A stretch of 64,000 bases of DNA from CAYQMF01 sp964418595 (lineage in GTDB: Bacteria; Planctomycetota; UBA1135; UBA2386): NCBI GenBank assembly GCA_964418595.1, contig CAYQMF010000014.1, positions 12,730 through 76,729 on the forward strand, given 5' to 3'. The position numbers and the translations under genes were made by a program. This document shows, piece after piece, positions 7,592 to 15,375 of this stretch (positions within the stretch are counted from its first letter, which is position 1; each line of letters opens with the position of its first letter). The notes beneath the pieces are model-generated. The model had not been told where the DNA came from. It did not search any database and saw only the letters and a program-made list of their open reading frames with translations.

Positions 7592-9367
7592 ATGTCGCCG
7601 TCCTTGGTCCGCGCCTGCGGTCCCGTCGTGGTCGCCGTCGCGTGGCTCGCGATGGTCGTCTGGACCTGGGGCTCGTGGGCCGACCCGCTCGTCGACTTCG
7701 GCCGGGAGCTGTACGTCCCGTGGCGGATCCTCGAGGGTGATCGCCTCTACGTGGATCTCGCGTACTTCAACGGCCCGCTGTCGCCGCACGTGAACGCGCT
7801 GTGGTTCCTGGTCGGCGGCACGAGCCTGCGCACGTTGTTCATCGCCAACCTCGCCCTGGTCGCGCTGGTGGCGGGCATGCTCTGGCACCTCCTGCGTCCC
7901 GTGACGAGCGCGCTCGCGACGACCATCGGCTGCGTGGCCTTCGTGCTGCTGTTCGCGTTCGAGCAGTTGCTGTGGGTGTCGGTCTTCAACTGGGTCGCGC
8001 CCTACTCGCACGAGGTGACGCACGGCATCGCCCTCGGCCTCGCGTCGCTGCTCTGCTTCGCGCGCCACCTGCGCCACGGCGGCACGCTCGTCCTCGCCGG
8101 CAGCGGCCTGTGCGCGGGGCTCGGGTTCCTCACCAAGCCGGAGACCTTCCTCGCGACCGCGGGTGCGTTGGCGGTAGCCTGCGCGCTCGCGCCGGGCGGC
8201 GAAGGCTCAGGCACCCGGCTCCGCCGCCCGTTGACCCTCGCGTGCACGGGCCTTGCCGTGGTGGGTCTCGCCTTCCTGCTCCTCCTCCTGCGTCTGCCCG
8301 CCGGCGACGCCTTCGCGGGCGTGCTCGGCGGCTGGCGCCACGTGTGGAACCCCGCGCTCGGCGCGATGCCGTTCTACCGGGATCTCCTCGGCATCCACGA
8401 CCCCGCGACCACGCTGCGCCACTTCGGGCAGTGGTGCGTGGCGCTTGCCGCCGTCCTGCTGCCGGCCGCGGTCGTCGTGTGGATCGCTCGCCCGCGTCGC
8501 CTGGGCGTCGTGCTCGGCCTCGCCGCGCTGGTCGTCGCCATCGACCTCGGCCTCGCCCTCGTGGCCCGCGTCCAATGGTGGCGCATCGGCCAGATCCTGC
8601 CGCTCGCGATGCTCGGGCTCGCACTCGCGGAGGCGCGTCGGGCATGGCGAAGGCACCGCGACCCGGGCGCGGCCCGCAGCGTCATGCGCGCCGCGCTCGC
8701 CACCTTCGCGCTCCTGCTCCTGCTCAAGATGCTCTTCAATGCCCGCTTCGAGCACTACGGCTTCGCGCTGGCGATGCCGGCGGCCGTGCTCGGCACAGCC
8801 CTCCTCCTCGACTGGCTGCCGCGCGTGCTCGCGCGCCGCGGCGGCAACCCGCTGCCCTTCCAGGCCGCGGGTGCGGTGGTGCTCGTGGCCACGACGGTGG
8901 GCGTGTTGCACGGCACGAAGACCCATCTCGACGCCAAGACCACCGTCGTCGGCAGTGGTGCGGACGAACTGCGCGCCGACCACCGCGGCCGCTGCGTGCA
9001 GGAGATCGTGACGGCGATCGAGACGCAGCGCGCGCCGGGCCAGACCCTCGCCGTGCTCCCGGAGGGCTGCACCCTCAACTTCTGGCTGCGCATGCCCAAC
9101 CCCACGCGCTTCATCAACCTCATGCCGCCGGAGGTCGCGATGTTCGGCGCACCGACCATCGCCGCCGCCTACCGCGCCGACCCGCCCGACTTCCTGGTGC
9201 TCGCCCACAAGGACACGGCGGAGTACGGCCCCCGCTTCTTCGGCGCCGACTACCTCGCGGAGATGCGGACCTGGATCAATGCGAACTACAGCTTCGTGCT
9301 CGGCACGGGCGACCAGCCCTTCGTCGAGGCCCAGCAGTTCGGGATGGTGCTGCTGCGCCGACGGTGA
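7592..9367 (+). CDS. GT-C family membrane glycosyltransferase
   Basis: A 591-residue membrane protein with about ten hydrophobic helices. Near the N-terminus it reads DFGRELYVPWRILEGDRLY followed by the YFNGPLSP loop. This is the layout of GT39/PMT-like (DUF2029-type) enzymes that move sugars from polyprenyl phosphate on the outer face of the membrane. A C-terminal soluble part (from about residue 460) ends in a cysteine-containing region around PEGCTLNFWL. No DDE-type motif is certain, so the sugar and acceptor are unknown. It is flanked by two other GT-C type genes (5632-7560 and 9392-10954), which suggests one glycosylation locus. Confidence 0.65.
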   Translation: MSPSLVRACGPVVVAVAWLAMVVWTWGSWADPLVDFGRELYVPWRILEGDRLYVDLAYFNGPLSPHVNALWFLVGGTSLRTLFIANLALVALVAGMLWHLLRPVTSALATTIGCVAFVLLFAFEQLLWVSVFNWVAPYSHEVTHGIALGLASLLCFARHLRHGGTLVLAGSGLCAGLGFLTKPETFLATAGALAVACALAPGGEGSGTRLRRPLTLACTGLAVVGLAFLLLLLRLPAGDAFAGVLGGWRHVWNPALGAMPFYRDLLGIHDPATTLRHFGQWCVALAAVLLPAAVVVWIARPRRLGVVLGLAALVVAIDLGLALVARVQWWRIGQILPLAMLGLALAEARRAWRRHRDPGAARSVMRAALATFALLLLLKMLFNARFEHYGFALAMPAAVLGTALLLDWLPRVLARRGGNPLPFQAAGAVVLVATTVGVLHGTKTHLDAKTTVVGSGADELRADHRGRCVQEIVTAIETQRAPGQTLAVLPEGCTLNFWLRMPNPTRFINLMPPEVAMFGAPTIAAAYRADPPDFLVLAHKDTAEYGPRFFGADYLAEMRTWINANYSFVLGTGDQPFVEAQQFGMVLLRRR

Positions 9368-9391
9368 GCCGCGCAGTCAGCGGCGCGCAGG

Positions 9392-10954
9392 TCAGAGGAC
9401 CAGCACCTGGAACATCGAGAGGAAGTAGTCGAACGTGCGCGCGTGCGGCACTGGGCGCTTGCTCGCCGTGCCCTCGAGGCCCAGCAGGAGCGTGCGGTCC
9501 ATGCGCGCGTCGACGACCCAGATCGCCGAACCTCCCGGTGGCCGGTAGGCCGCGATGACCTTGTCGAGCTGCGCCTCGATCTCCTCGGGACGGAAGCTCC
9601 ACACCAGCGGCGTCAGCGTGCGGTAGCCGCCGATCCGCTGCTCCATGTACCCGGTCTGCGTGTGCGGAAACCCGACGTGCTCGCTCAGCGCTTCGCGATC
9701 CAGGTAGTAGCGCAGCATCGCCAGGCTCTGCATGTCGCAGAGGATCGTGCTGCCCGCCGGCGCGTTGGCGCGCAGGAACGCGAGGCCTTCCGCCATGGCC
9801 GCGCGCGTGAGGTTGCTGCGATGGCCGGCGCGGCCCTCGGTAGCGGCGGCGAAGGTCCACGTCGCGACCAGCGCCAGCGCCGCGGCGACCGTCGCCCAGC
9901 CTCGCCAGCGCCCGAGCCAGGCGATGGGCAACGCCAGCGCGGCGAGCGCGAAGGGCGCCAGGAACGTCGAGTGCCGGCTCCCGCCGTACGGGAACAGGTT
10001 GAGGATCCCGGCGACGCAGGCGAGCAGGGGCGTGAGCACGAGCAGCAGCGTCGGCGCGAGTCCGTACCGGCGGGCGCACACGACCGCACCCGCCACCGCC
10101 AGCAGGAGCAGCACGACGCCGAGCACGAGCTGGGCCGGCACCGCGCCGACCGGCACGGCGAGCCACAGGCACAAGCGCACGGTGCTGTCCCAGGCAAAGC
10201 CGAGGATGGCACCCACGGAGTGGCCGCCCGCGCCGAGGTACGACTGCGACAGCCACGAGCCGATGGCTTCCTTCTCCATCCCGCCGCCGTGCAGGTGGCG
10301 CAGATGCGTGAACCACAGGAACGCGTACACGGCGGCGGCGACGGTCTCGACCGCCAGCCAGGTGAAGACGAAGGCGCGCGCCGGTCGGCGGCGCACGATC
10401 TGGACGAGCCCGTACACACCGAGCGCCGCGGTGACCCACACCATCGAGTAGTGCGTGAGGATCGCCAGGATCAGGAACGCACCATGGGCGAGGAGCGCGC
10501 GCGCCGACCAGGCGGTCAACGCGCGCTGCAGGCAGACAAGCGTGCCGGCGATACCGAACAGGAGCAGCCCGTAGCCGCGCACCTCGGCGCTGACCTCGAC
10601 GAGGCCGGGTGCGGTAGCGACCAGCACGGCGACCACGGCGCCGGTGCGCACATCGAACAGCAGCGTCGCCCAGCGCGCGAGCAGCCAGATCGCCGCAGAC
10701 CCGAACAGCACCGCAGGCAGGCGCAGCCACAGCTCCGACGTGCCGAGCAGGTGCCAGGCATACAACGACAGGAAATACAGCGGCGGGTGCGCGTTGGTCT
10801 TGCTCGCCGCGTACACGAGCCCGGCGTCGGCGCGGTGGAACAGCTCGTAGTGCAGCGCCTCGTCGCCGTTGAACCGCATGAGGAGTGCGGTCCACAGGCG
10901 CAACGCAAAGCCGAGGACGACGGCGCCGAGCACGATCCAGCGCGCGTGCTTCAC
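9392..10954 (-). CDS. PMT/ArnT-like (GT-C) glycosyltransferase
   Basis: A 520-residue polytopic membrane protein with the PMT_2 layout. The first external loop has NGDEALHYELFHRA, an acidic pair as in ArnT and protein mannosyltransferases, followed by TNAHPPLYFLSLYAW, the His-Pro-Pro-Leu-Tyr signature of that superfamily. About eleven hydrophobic helices follow, then a short soluble tail. It should transfer a sugar from a polyprenyl-phosphate donor to an unknown acceptor outside the cytoplasm. The start is GTG at 10954; the TGA of a possible 33-codon ORF (10951-11052) overlaps it as GTGA. It is convergent with the gene ending at 9367. Confidence 0.75.
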   Translation of the reverse strand: MKHARWIVLGAVVLGFALRLWTALLMRFNGDEALHYELFHRADAGLVYAASKTNAHPPLYFLSLYAWHLLGTSELWLRLPAVLFGSAAIWLLARWATLLFDVRTGAVVAVLVATAPGLVEVSAEVRGYGLLLFGIAGTLVCLQRALTAWSARALLAHGAFLILAILTHYSMVWVTAALGVYGLVQIVRRRPARAFVFTWLAVETVAAAVYAFLWFTHLRHLHGGGMEKEAIGSWLSQSYLGAGGHSVGAILGFAWDSTVRLCLWLAVPVGAVPAQLVLGVVLLLLAVAGAVVCARRYGLAPTLLLVLTPLLACVAGILNLFPYGGSRHSTFLAPFALAALALPIAWLGRWRGWATVAAALALVATWTFAAATEGRAGHRSNLTRAAMAEGLAFLRANAPAGSTILCDMQSLAMLRYYLDREALSEHVGFPHTQTGYMEQRIGGYRTLTPLVWSFRPEEIEAQLDKVIAAYRPPGGSAIWVVDARMDRTLLLGLEGTASKRPVPHARTFDYFLSMFQVLVL

Positions 10955-11052
10955 GATCGCGCATCGCCTCCGGCGATCGGACGCGGTGCGATCCGGCTCA
11001 GCCGCGGCAACCGGACCCGAGATCCGTCGAGGGAGACGCTGGCAAGGAGCAT
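10951..11052 (-). CDS. Possible 33-residue leader ORF upstream of the GT-C gene
   Basis: ATG at 11052 to TGA at 10951-10953 gives a 33-residue Arg/Ser-rich peptide starting MLLASVSLDGSRV. Two things make it worth listing. Its stop overlaps the GTG of the next gene as GTGA, the coupling geometry used throughout this window. Its ATG also sits at the same distance from the conserved 46-nt leader as the ATG of the FAD oxidoreductase gene. There is no Shine-Dalgarno site and no recognisable family. It may be a coupling peptide or chance. Confidence 0.25.
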   Translation of the reverse strand: MLLASVSLDGSRVRLPRLSRIAPRPIAGGDARS

Positions 11053-11095
11053 GGGTGGATCTCAGGTGATGCGGCCGCGGAAAGCAATCCGACGC
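11050..11095 (-). promoter_or_regulatory. Conserved 46-nt leader element, copy A
   Basis: On the minus strand these 46 bases, ending in an ATG, match 13010-13055 at 37 positions without gaps. They share GCGTCGGATTGC and CCTGAGATC. Copy A lies between the FAD oxidoreductase stop and the GT-C gene. Its half of the palindrome seen in copy B is degraded (GGATTGCTTTCC). Confidence 0.5.
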
Positions 11096-11155
11096 CCCAG
11101 CACCGGAGGGTGCAGCCCTGGCAGAGCACGGCGCCGGTTCATCGTCACCTAGCTC

Positions 11156-13012
11156 CTAGCGCGACTCCCGCCCGGCCCCGTGACGCATGAGTGCCTTCAG
11201 CTCGTCGAGATGCTCCGCGTACACCGCGCGTGGCGTGCACCCGTGGCGTTCGCACAGCGCCGCCGCCATGCCGACGATCTCGCCCATCATCCCGCAGGTC
11301 TGCATCACCCGCACGGCGCCGAGCGCCTCGTGCGTGACGCTGATGTCCCGCCCCGCCATGAACAGGTTGTCGATGTTGCGGCTGTAGAGGCTGCGGTAGG
11401 GCGCCCAGTAGGGCCCCTGGTAGGTGAAGCCCTGGCCGCGCGTGTAGTCGGAGATGAACTCGTCGCCGGCATGCCCTTCGGAATAGGTCCGGTGCGGGAA
11501 GTGCAGGTCGATGTGCCAGGTGCAGGGGAACGCGCCGTCGGGGAACGGCCGCATCGCGTGGAAGTCGTCGGCGGTCAGCACGACGTCGCCGAGCAGCCGC
11601 CGCGACTCGCGCTTGCCGGCGATGAACGCCGCCCACTTCAGCCGATGGTTCGGGTGCCGGCCATCCACGTTCTTGATGGCGTCCCACGCCCCGAACATCG
11701 CGCGCAGGTTCTGGTCGCGCATGCGCTCGAGGTCGGTGATCGGGTGACGATCGAAGCCGGTCTCCCAGAACCAGCCGCCGAGCTGGCGCAGGTCGCCGTC
11801 CTTGCGCCCCGGGAAGGGGCGATCGCCGAGGTCGACCGCCCATGGACAGCGCGGGAACGGTGCCAGGGTCGTGCTCGCGGTGAACGTGATCGACAGCGGG
11901 TCGTCGTCTTCGCATTCGCAGCGGAGCTGGTGCTCGTTCTTCTCTACGGCGCCGACGTTCCAGAGGTTGCTCACGCCCATGTGGCCCTCCTCCGTCATGT
12001 CGAAGTCGGCACCGACGAGCGCGCCGACGACGCCATCGCCAGTCGCGTCGAGGAAGCGATCGGCGGTGAGGCGCTGGCGGCGGCCGCTGCGCGTGTGCTG
12101 TGCAACGACCGCAACGACGAGGGCATCCTTCGTCTCCACGGCGTTGGCGCGATGTTCGAGGAGCAGAGTGAGGTTCGGCTCGGCGCGCGCCAGCTCGAGC
12201 TTGCGTCGGTCCTCGTAGATCCCCGCCTCGCCCGCGTTGCCGTCGCCCGCACCCTTCTTGCGCACGAGCTCACGCACGACGTCGCCGACGCGCGGGTACG
12301 GCTCGTGGTTGGTGTGCCCCTCGGGCCACACCCGCACCTCCGAGCTGCCGTTGCCGCCGAGCACCGGTCGATCCTGGAGCAGGGCGATGGACAACCCAAG
12401 CCGCGCCGCCGTGATCGCCGCCGCGGTGCCCGCGATGCCGCCGCCGACGACGACGAGGTCGAAGTGTCCGACGGCAGCCGGCGCCTTGTCCCACCCGAGC
12501 GACCGCCCACGCAGCCGCTCCAGCTCCTCGCCGCCATCGGGCGGGGCGAACGCGGGATCGCGCGCGAACAGGATCGCATCGCAGCGTCCGTCGAACCCGG
12601 CGAGGTCGTGCAGCGCGAGCTGCGCGCGTTCGCCCACGGTCACCGGGCCGCCTGCCTGCCAGTGCCACGCTTCGCCTTCGGTGCCGAACGTGGTCGCCAG
12701 GGCAACGCCATCGACCCGCAACTGGAAGCGACCCGGCGCCCCCGGCGCATTCCACGGCGCGACCCAGTCGCGTGTGCGCACGAACACGTGCCACGAACCG
12801 GCCGTCGGGAACGCGACCGTCGTCGTCGCAGCGCGCACCGGCTCCCCCAGCCCGTGCGCGAGCAGGAACGGCGAGCCCATGAAGTCCATGAACTGCTGAT
12901 CGACGACCCAGCCGCCGGTGTCCGCGAACGCCTCGGCCTCGACCAGGACGAGCGACGGCGTCTGTGCAGCGAGAGTCGGAGCCGCCACGAGGAACAGGCA
13001 GGCGCAGATCAT
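11156..13012 (-). CDS. Secreted FAD-dependent oxidoreductase (FAD_oxidored family)
   Basis: A 618-residue exported flavoprotein. It opens with a signal peptide (MICACLFLVAAPTLAAQ), then a ~150-residue beta-rich region (VLVEAEAFADTGGW, WHVFVRTRDW) resembling a carbohydrate-binding or golvesin-like module. The FAD-binding domain starts at DLVVVGGGIAGTAAAITAAR (GxGxxG near residue 190), with RPVLGGNGSSEVRVW and a C-terminal GRDISVTHEALGAVRVMQTCG box typical of this family. Such proteins are frequent in Planctomycetota and Bacteroidota beside polysaccharide degradation genes; the substrate is unknown. The gene is divergent from the DUF1080 hydrolase gene, and its leader contains a 12-bp palindrome. 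Confidence 0.8.
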   Translation of the reverse strand: MICACLFLVAAPTLAAQTPSLVLVEAEAFADTGGWVVDQQFMDFMGSPFLLAHGLGEPVRAATTTVAFPTAGSWHVFVRTRDWVAPWNAPGAPGRFQLRVDGVALATTFGTEGEAWHWQAGGPVTVGERAQLALHDLAGFDGRCDAILFARDPAFAPPDGGEELERLRGRSLGWDKAPAAVGHFDLVVVGGGIAGTAAAITAARLGLSIALLQDRPVLGGNGSSEVRVWPEGHTNHEPYPRVGDVVRELVRKKGAGDGNAGEAGIYEDRRKLELARAEPNLTLLLEHRANAVETKDALVVAVVAQHTRSGRRQRLTADRFLDATGDGVVGALVGADFDMTEEGHMGVSNLWNVGAVEKNEHQLRCECEDDDPLSITFTASTTLAPFPRCPWAVDLGDRPFPGRKDGDLRQLGGWFWETGFDRHPITDLERMRDQNLRAMFGAWDAIKNVDGRHPNHRLKWAAFIAGKRESRRLLGDVVLTADDFHAMRPFPDGAFPCTWHIDLHFPHRTYSEGHAGDEFISDYTRGQGFTYQGPYWAPYRSLYSRNIDNLFMAGRDISVTHEALGAVRVMQTCGMMGEIVGMAAALCERHGCTPRAVYAEHLDELKALMRHGAGRESR

Positions 13013-13055
13013 CGAGAGATCTCAGGGGATGCGGGCGAGGATTGCAATCCGACGC
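13010..13055 (-). promoter_or_regulatory. Conserved 46-nt leader element, copy B, with 12-bp palindrome
   Basis: The element immediately precedes and includes the ATG of the FAD oxidoreductase. It holds the perfect palindrome GGATTGCAATCC at 13039-13050, which looks like an operator for a dimeric regulator. It matches copy A at 11050-11095 in 37 of 46 bases, with the same distance to ATG. Confidence 0.5.
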
Positions 13056-13119
13056 GCCTCGCGGCCAGCGCAGGGCCGCGACGGCAAGCGTCACCAGCGC
13101 GCGCTGACGAACGACGCGC

Positions 13120-13125
13120 TATGGT
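13120..13125 (+). promoter_or_regulatory. TATGGT -10-like box of the DUF1080 gene
   Basis: CGCTATGGT ends 29 bp before the ATG at 13155. The same hexamer in the same GC context (CGCTATGGT) lies upstream of hppA at 63346. Confidence 0.35.
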
Positions 13126-13154
13126 CGCCGCCCTCGCTAAGCGACCCCGCAGCC

Positions 13155-13916
13155 ATGAACCCGACCCGCCTCGCCCTTCCCCTCACCGCTCTCCTCGCCG
13201 CCTCGACCTTCGTCCCCGCCCCCGACGACAACGCCCTGCCGAAGGCGTGGATCACCGGCGCCGGGTGGACGACGCTCGGCCTCGCGGACTTCGAGAACGT
13301 CAACGGCACGCCCGAGACCTGGACCGAGCGTGACGGCGTGATCGTGTGCACCGGCAAGCCGCTGGGTAGCGCGCGCACGAAACGCACCTACCGCAACTTC
13401 GAGATGGTGCTCGAGTGGAAGCACCACACGCACGGCGGCAACTCCGGCGTGTTCGTGTGGTGCCCGGAGACGGCCTTCACCGACCTGCCCCCCGGCCAAC
13501 TGCCCCGCAGCGGCATCGAGGTGCAGGTGCTCGACCTCGGCTACGAGGAGAACTGGGAGAAGAGCAAGGGCGCGCCGTCGGACTGGTTCACGAGCCACGG
13601 CGACGTGTTCCCCGTCGGCGCGGCGAAGATGACCGCGTTCACGCCGACCATCCGCTACGCGAAGGCCGACGGCACGGAGTACACGGTCGGCAAGCCGGAC
13701 AGCGCCCGCAGCTTCCCGACCGCGCGCCGCACGCGCGCCGCGGGCGAATGGAACCACTACTACATCCGCGCCATCAACGGCGAGGTGCGCTTGTGGGTGA
13801 ACGGCGAGGAAGTGAACGGTGGCCGGCAGTGCACTCCGAGCGAGGGTTACCTCGCGCTCGAGGCCGAAGGTGCGCTCGTCGAGTTCCGCAACCTTCGCCT
13901 GCGCGAGCTGCCGTAG
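13155..13916 (+). CDS. Secreted DUF1080 (3-keto-disaccharide hydrolase) protein
   Basis: A 253-residue exported protein with a signal peptide (MNPTRLALPLTALLAAST) and one DUF1080 domain of concanavalin-like fold. Family marks seen are YRNFEMVLEWKHHTHGGNSGVFVW, GIEVQVLD, EWNHYYIRAINGEVRLWVNG and EGYLALEAEGALVEFRNLRL. Members cleave glycosidic bonds of sugars first oxidised to 3-keto forms, and the family is strongly expanded in planctomycetes. A secreted FAD oxidoreductase is encoded divergently 142 bp away, so an oxidise-then-cleave pairing is possible. That link is inference. Confidence 0.85.
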   Translation: MNPTRLALPLTALLAASTFVPAPDDNALPKAWITGAGWTTLGLADFENVNGTPETWTERDGVIVCTGKPLGSARTKRTYRNFEMVLEWKHHTHGGNSGVFVWCPETAFTDLPPGQLPRSGIEVQVLDLGYEENWEKSKGAPSDWFTSHGDVFPVGAAKMTAFTPTIRYAKADGTEYTVGKPDSARSFPTARRTRAAGEWNHYYIRAINGEVRLWVNGEEVNGGRQCTPSEGYLALEAEGALVEFRNLRLRELP

Positions 13917-13921
13917 AGCAC

Positions 13922-13945
13922 GAAGTCCGAGCGTGCGCGGACTTC
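13922..13945. terminator. Bidirectional hairpin between convergent genes
   Basis: GAAGTCCG (13922-13929) and CGGACTTC (13938-13945) form a perfect 8-bp stem with an 8-base loop. It lies between two genes that end at 13916 (+) and 13944 (-), overlapping the stop codon of the latter. No T-tract is present. Confidence 0.5.
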
Positions 13946-14564
13946 AGCACCCGTGCGCGCGCAACAGCCGCGCGCGCGTGGCCGCGTCGGGCGCGCCGGT
14001 CACCGGCAGGCCGTGGTCGCACTGGAACTCCTCGAGCGCAGCCCGTAGGCGCGCGGCGTCGGCGTCGATCTGGTAGCCGAGGTTGACGAGGCGGGCCCGC
14101 CACCCGGTGTCGGCGTGCACGGGATCGAGGTGGCCGATGCGGAGCGGGAAGACGAGCCCGAGGTCGGGGACGGCAAGCGTAGCGTCCTGCGCGTCGGCGG
14201 GGAGATCGCACGACACGAGGCCGTCGCGGTCGCTCCGCACATCGCGACGAAGCGCACCGACCCGCACCTCGCACGCGCAGTCGGCCAGCGGCATGCCATC
14301 GAAGTCGCGCAGGACGACGCGGAGCTGCAGGGGTCGACGCCCCAACCGGAAGCGGTGCGTCGCCGTCGTCGCGCAGGCGACTCCCTTCTCCCGCTTGTCG
14401 GGGATCACGATCGAATCGCCCGGCAGCAGCACGTTGGGGTTGTCGCGCAGACGGCGAAGCTCGGCGTTGCGCGGATGCTCCCAGATCGTCCGGTAGTCGC
14501 CGTAGCCGTAGCGGTGGGCGATGCCGGCGAGGTGCTCGCCCTGCTGCACGACGTGGCGGACCAT
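13944..14564 (-). CDS. LysM plus peptidoglycan-binding-domain protein
   Basis: A 206-residue protein without a signal peptide. Residues 1-50 are a LysM domain (MVRHVVQQGEHLAGIAHRYG ... LLPGDSIVIPD). A ~90-residue beta-rich middle (LQLRVVLRDFDGMPLADC) resembles the small Ig-like modules attached to VgrG or toxin proteins. The C-terminus from LVNLGYQIDADAARLRAAL to PDAATRARLL is a PG_binding_1 domain. This architecture is common in accessory proteins of type VI or phage-tail-like secretion spikes, where LysM units act as cargo adaptors. It starts 2 bp after the stop of the upstream gene, so they form an operon. No sheath, tube or baseplate gene is in the window. Confidence 0.7.
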   Translation of the reverse strand: MVRHVVQQGEHLAGIAHRYGYGDYRTIWEHPRNAELRRLRDNPNVLLPGDSIVIPDKREKGVACATTATHRFRLGRRPLQLRVVLRDFDGMPLADCACEVRVGALRRDVRSDRDGLVSCDLPADAQDATLAVPDLGLVFPLRIGHLDPVHADTGWRARLVNLGYQIDADAARLRAALEEFQCDHGLPVTGAPDAATRARLLRAHGC

Positions 14565-14566
14565 GG

Positions 14567-15160
14567 CTACGCCGCCCTCCACTCGGGCCCGTCGCGATCG
14601 GGGAAGGTGATCTCGCAGCGACCGGGGTCGATCCCGTCGACGCGCAGGCGACCCTCGTCGTCGAGGGTCTCGATCCGCTCCGACCCGTCGGGCAGGCGCA
14701 GGAGGCAGCGCTCGCGCGCGATGGGATGGTCGTCCGCGTCGACGAGCACGATCTCGATCCAGGTCTTCTTGGGGGTGAGCGCGCGTGGCTTCTGCGGCGA
14801 CGGCGGCGGGGCAGGGGTCGGGCGCTCGGCGCGCGACGCACCGGTGGCCGGAGCCCCGCCGGACCGCCCGGGGGCCGCCGGCATGGGGCACATCGCGACG
14901 AGGCGCGCCCGCCGGAAGGCATGCTGCAGCGCCTCGATCACCCAGCGCCGCACCTCGGGCTCGACGACGCCCGACGCAGGGATCGGCTGGGCGCTCACCG
15001 CTTCGAACATCTGCAGCACGCTCCCGCGCGTGACCGGATCGCCGAGCCACGCCGCGAGCTGGGCCTCGGACAGCGATACCGACCCCGTCGCACCCGTCCC
15101 GCCGTCGCGGACCGTCACCACACCACCACTGACCACCGGCATCGTCCAGGTTCGGAACAT
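14567..15160 (-). CDS. Hypothetical protein with VgrG-tail-like C-terminal domain
   Basis: A 197-residue protein in two parts joined by a Pro/Ala-rich linker. The N-terminal half (to about residue 95) is not recognised. The last ~70 residues begin PKKTWIEIVLVDADDHPIA, continue with LRLPDGSERIETLDDEGRLRVDGIDPG, and end near ITFPDRDGPEW. This beta domain resembles the C-terminal extensions of VgrG spikes and of proteins in polymorphic toxin loci. It is the first gene of the pair with the LysM protein (2-bp gap). The ATG at 15160 has AGAGGAT upstream. A role in loading a secretion spike is inferred only from the domain pair. Confidence 0.55.
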   Translation of the reverse strand: MFRTWTMPVVSGGVVTVRDGGTGATGSVSLSEAQLAAWLGDPVTRGSVLQMFEAVSAQPIPASGVVEPEVRRWVIEALQHAFRRARLVAMCPMPAAPGRSGGAPATGASRAERPTPAPPPSPQKPRALTPKKTWIEIVLVDADDHPIARERCLLRLPDGSERIETLDDEGRLRVDGIDPGRCEITFPDRDGPEWRAA

Positions 15161-15338
15161 GACATCCTCTGGGCCCGCGGCCCGCTCAGTCCGGTCGGCG
15201 GAAGGGTCGCCGACGCGGCCGGGGGAGGAGGGGCAGGCACCGCCGTTTCCGAACGCGGTGAACCGGTTTTTCTTGGGGCACGGGTCGCCCACCCCATGGC
15301 ACCGGGTGGTGCGACGCCGCCGGGCGGGCCGAGCGGGG

Positions 15339-15344
15339 TAGATT
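15339..15344 (+). promoter_or_regulatory. TAGATT -10-like box of the kinase-FGE gene
   Basis: GGGTAGATT ends 31 bp before the ATG at 15376. It has the TANNNT form seen at other starts; no convincing -35 is visible. Confidence 0.3.
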
Positions 15345-15375
15345 GCGCGCGCCGCAGGACCGCCGCGTTCTCGCC

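Noticed and set aside
13944..15160. A complete type VI or contractile injection locus.
   Set aside because: No sheath, tube, baseplate or VgrG gene is present in the window; only accessory-like domains are seen.
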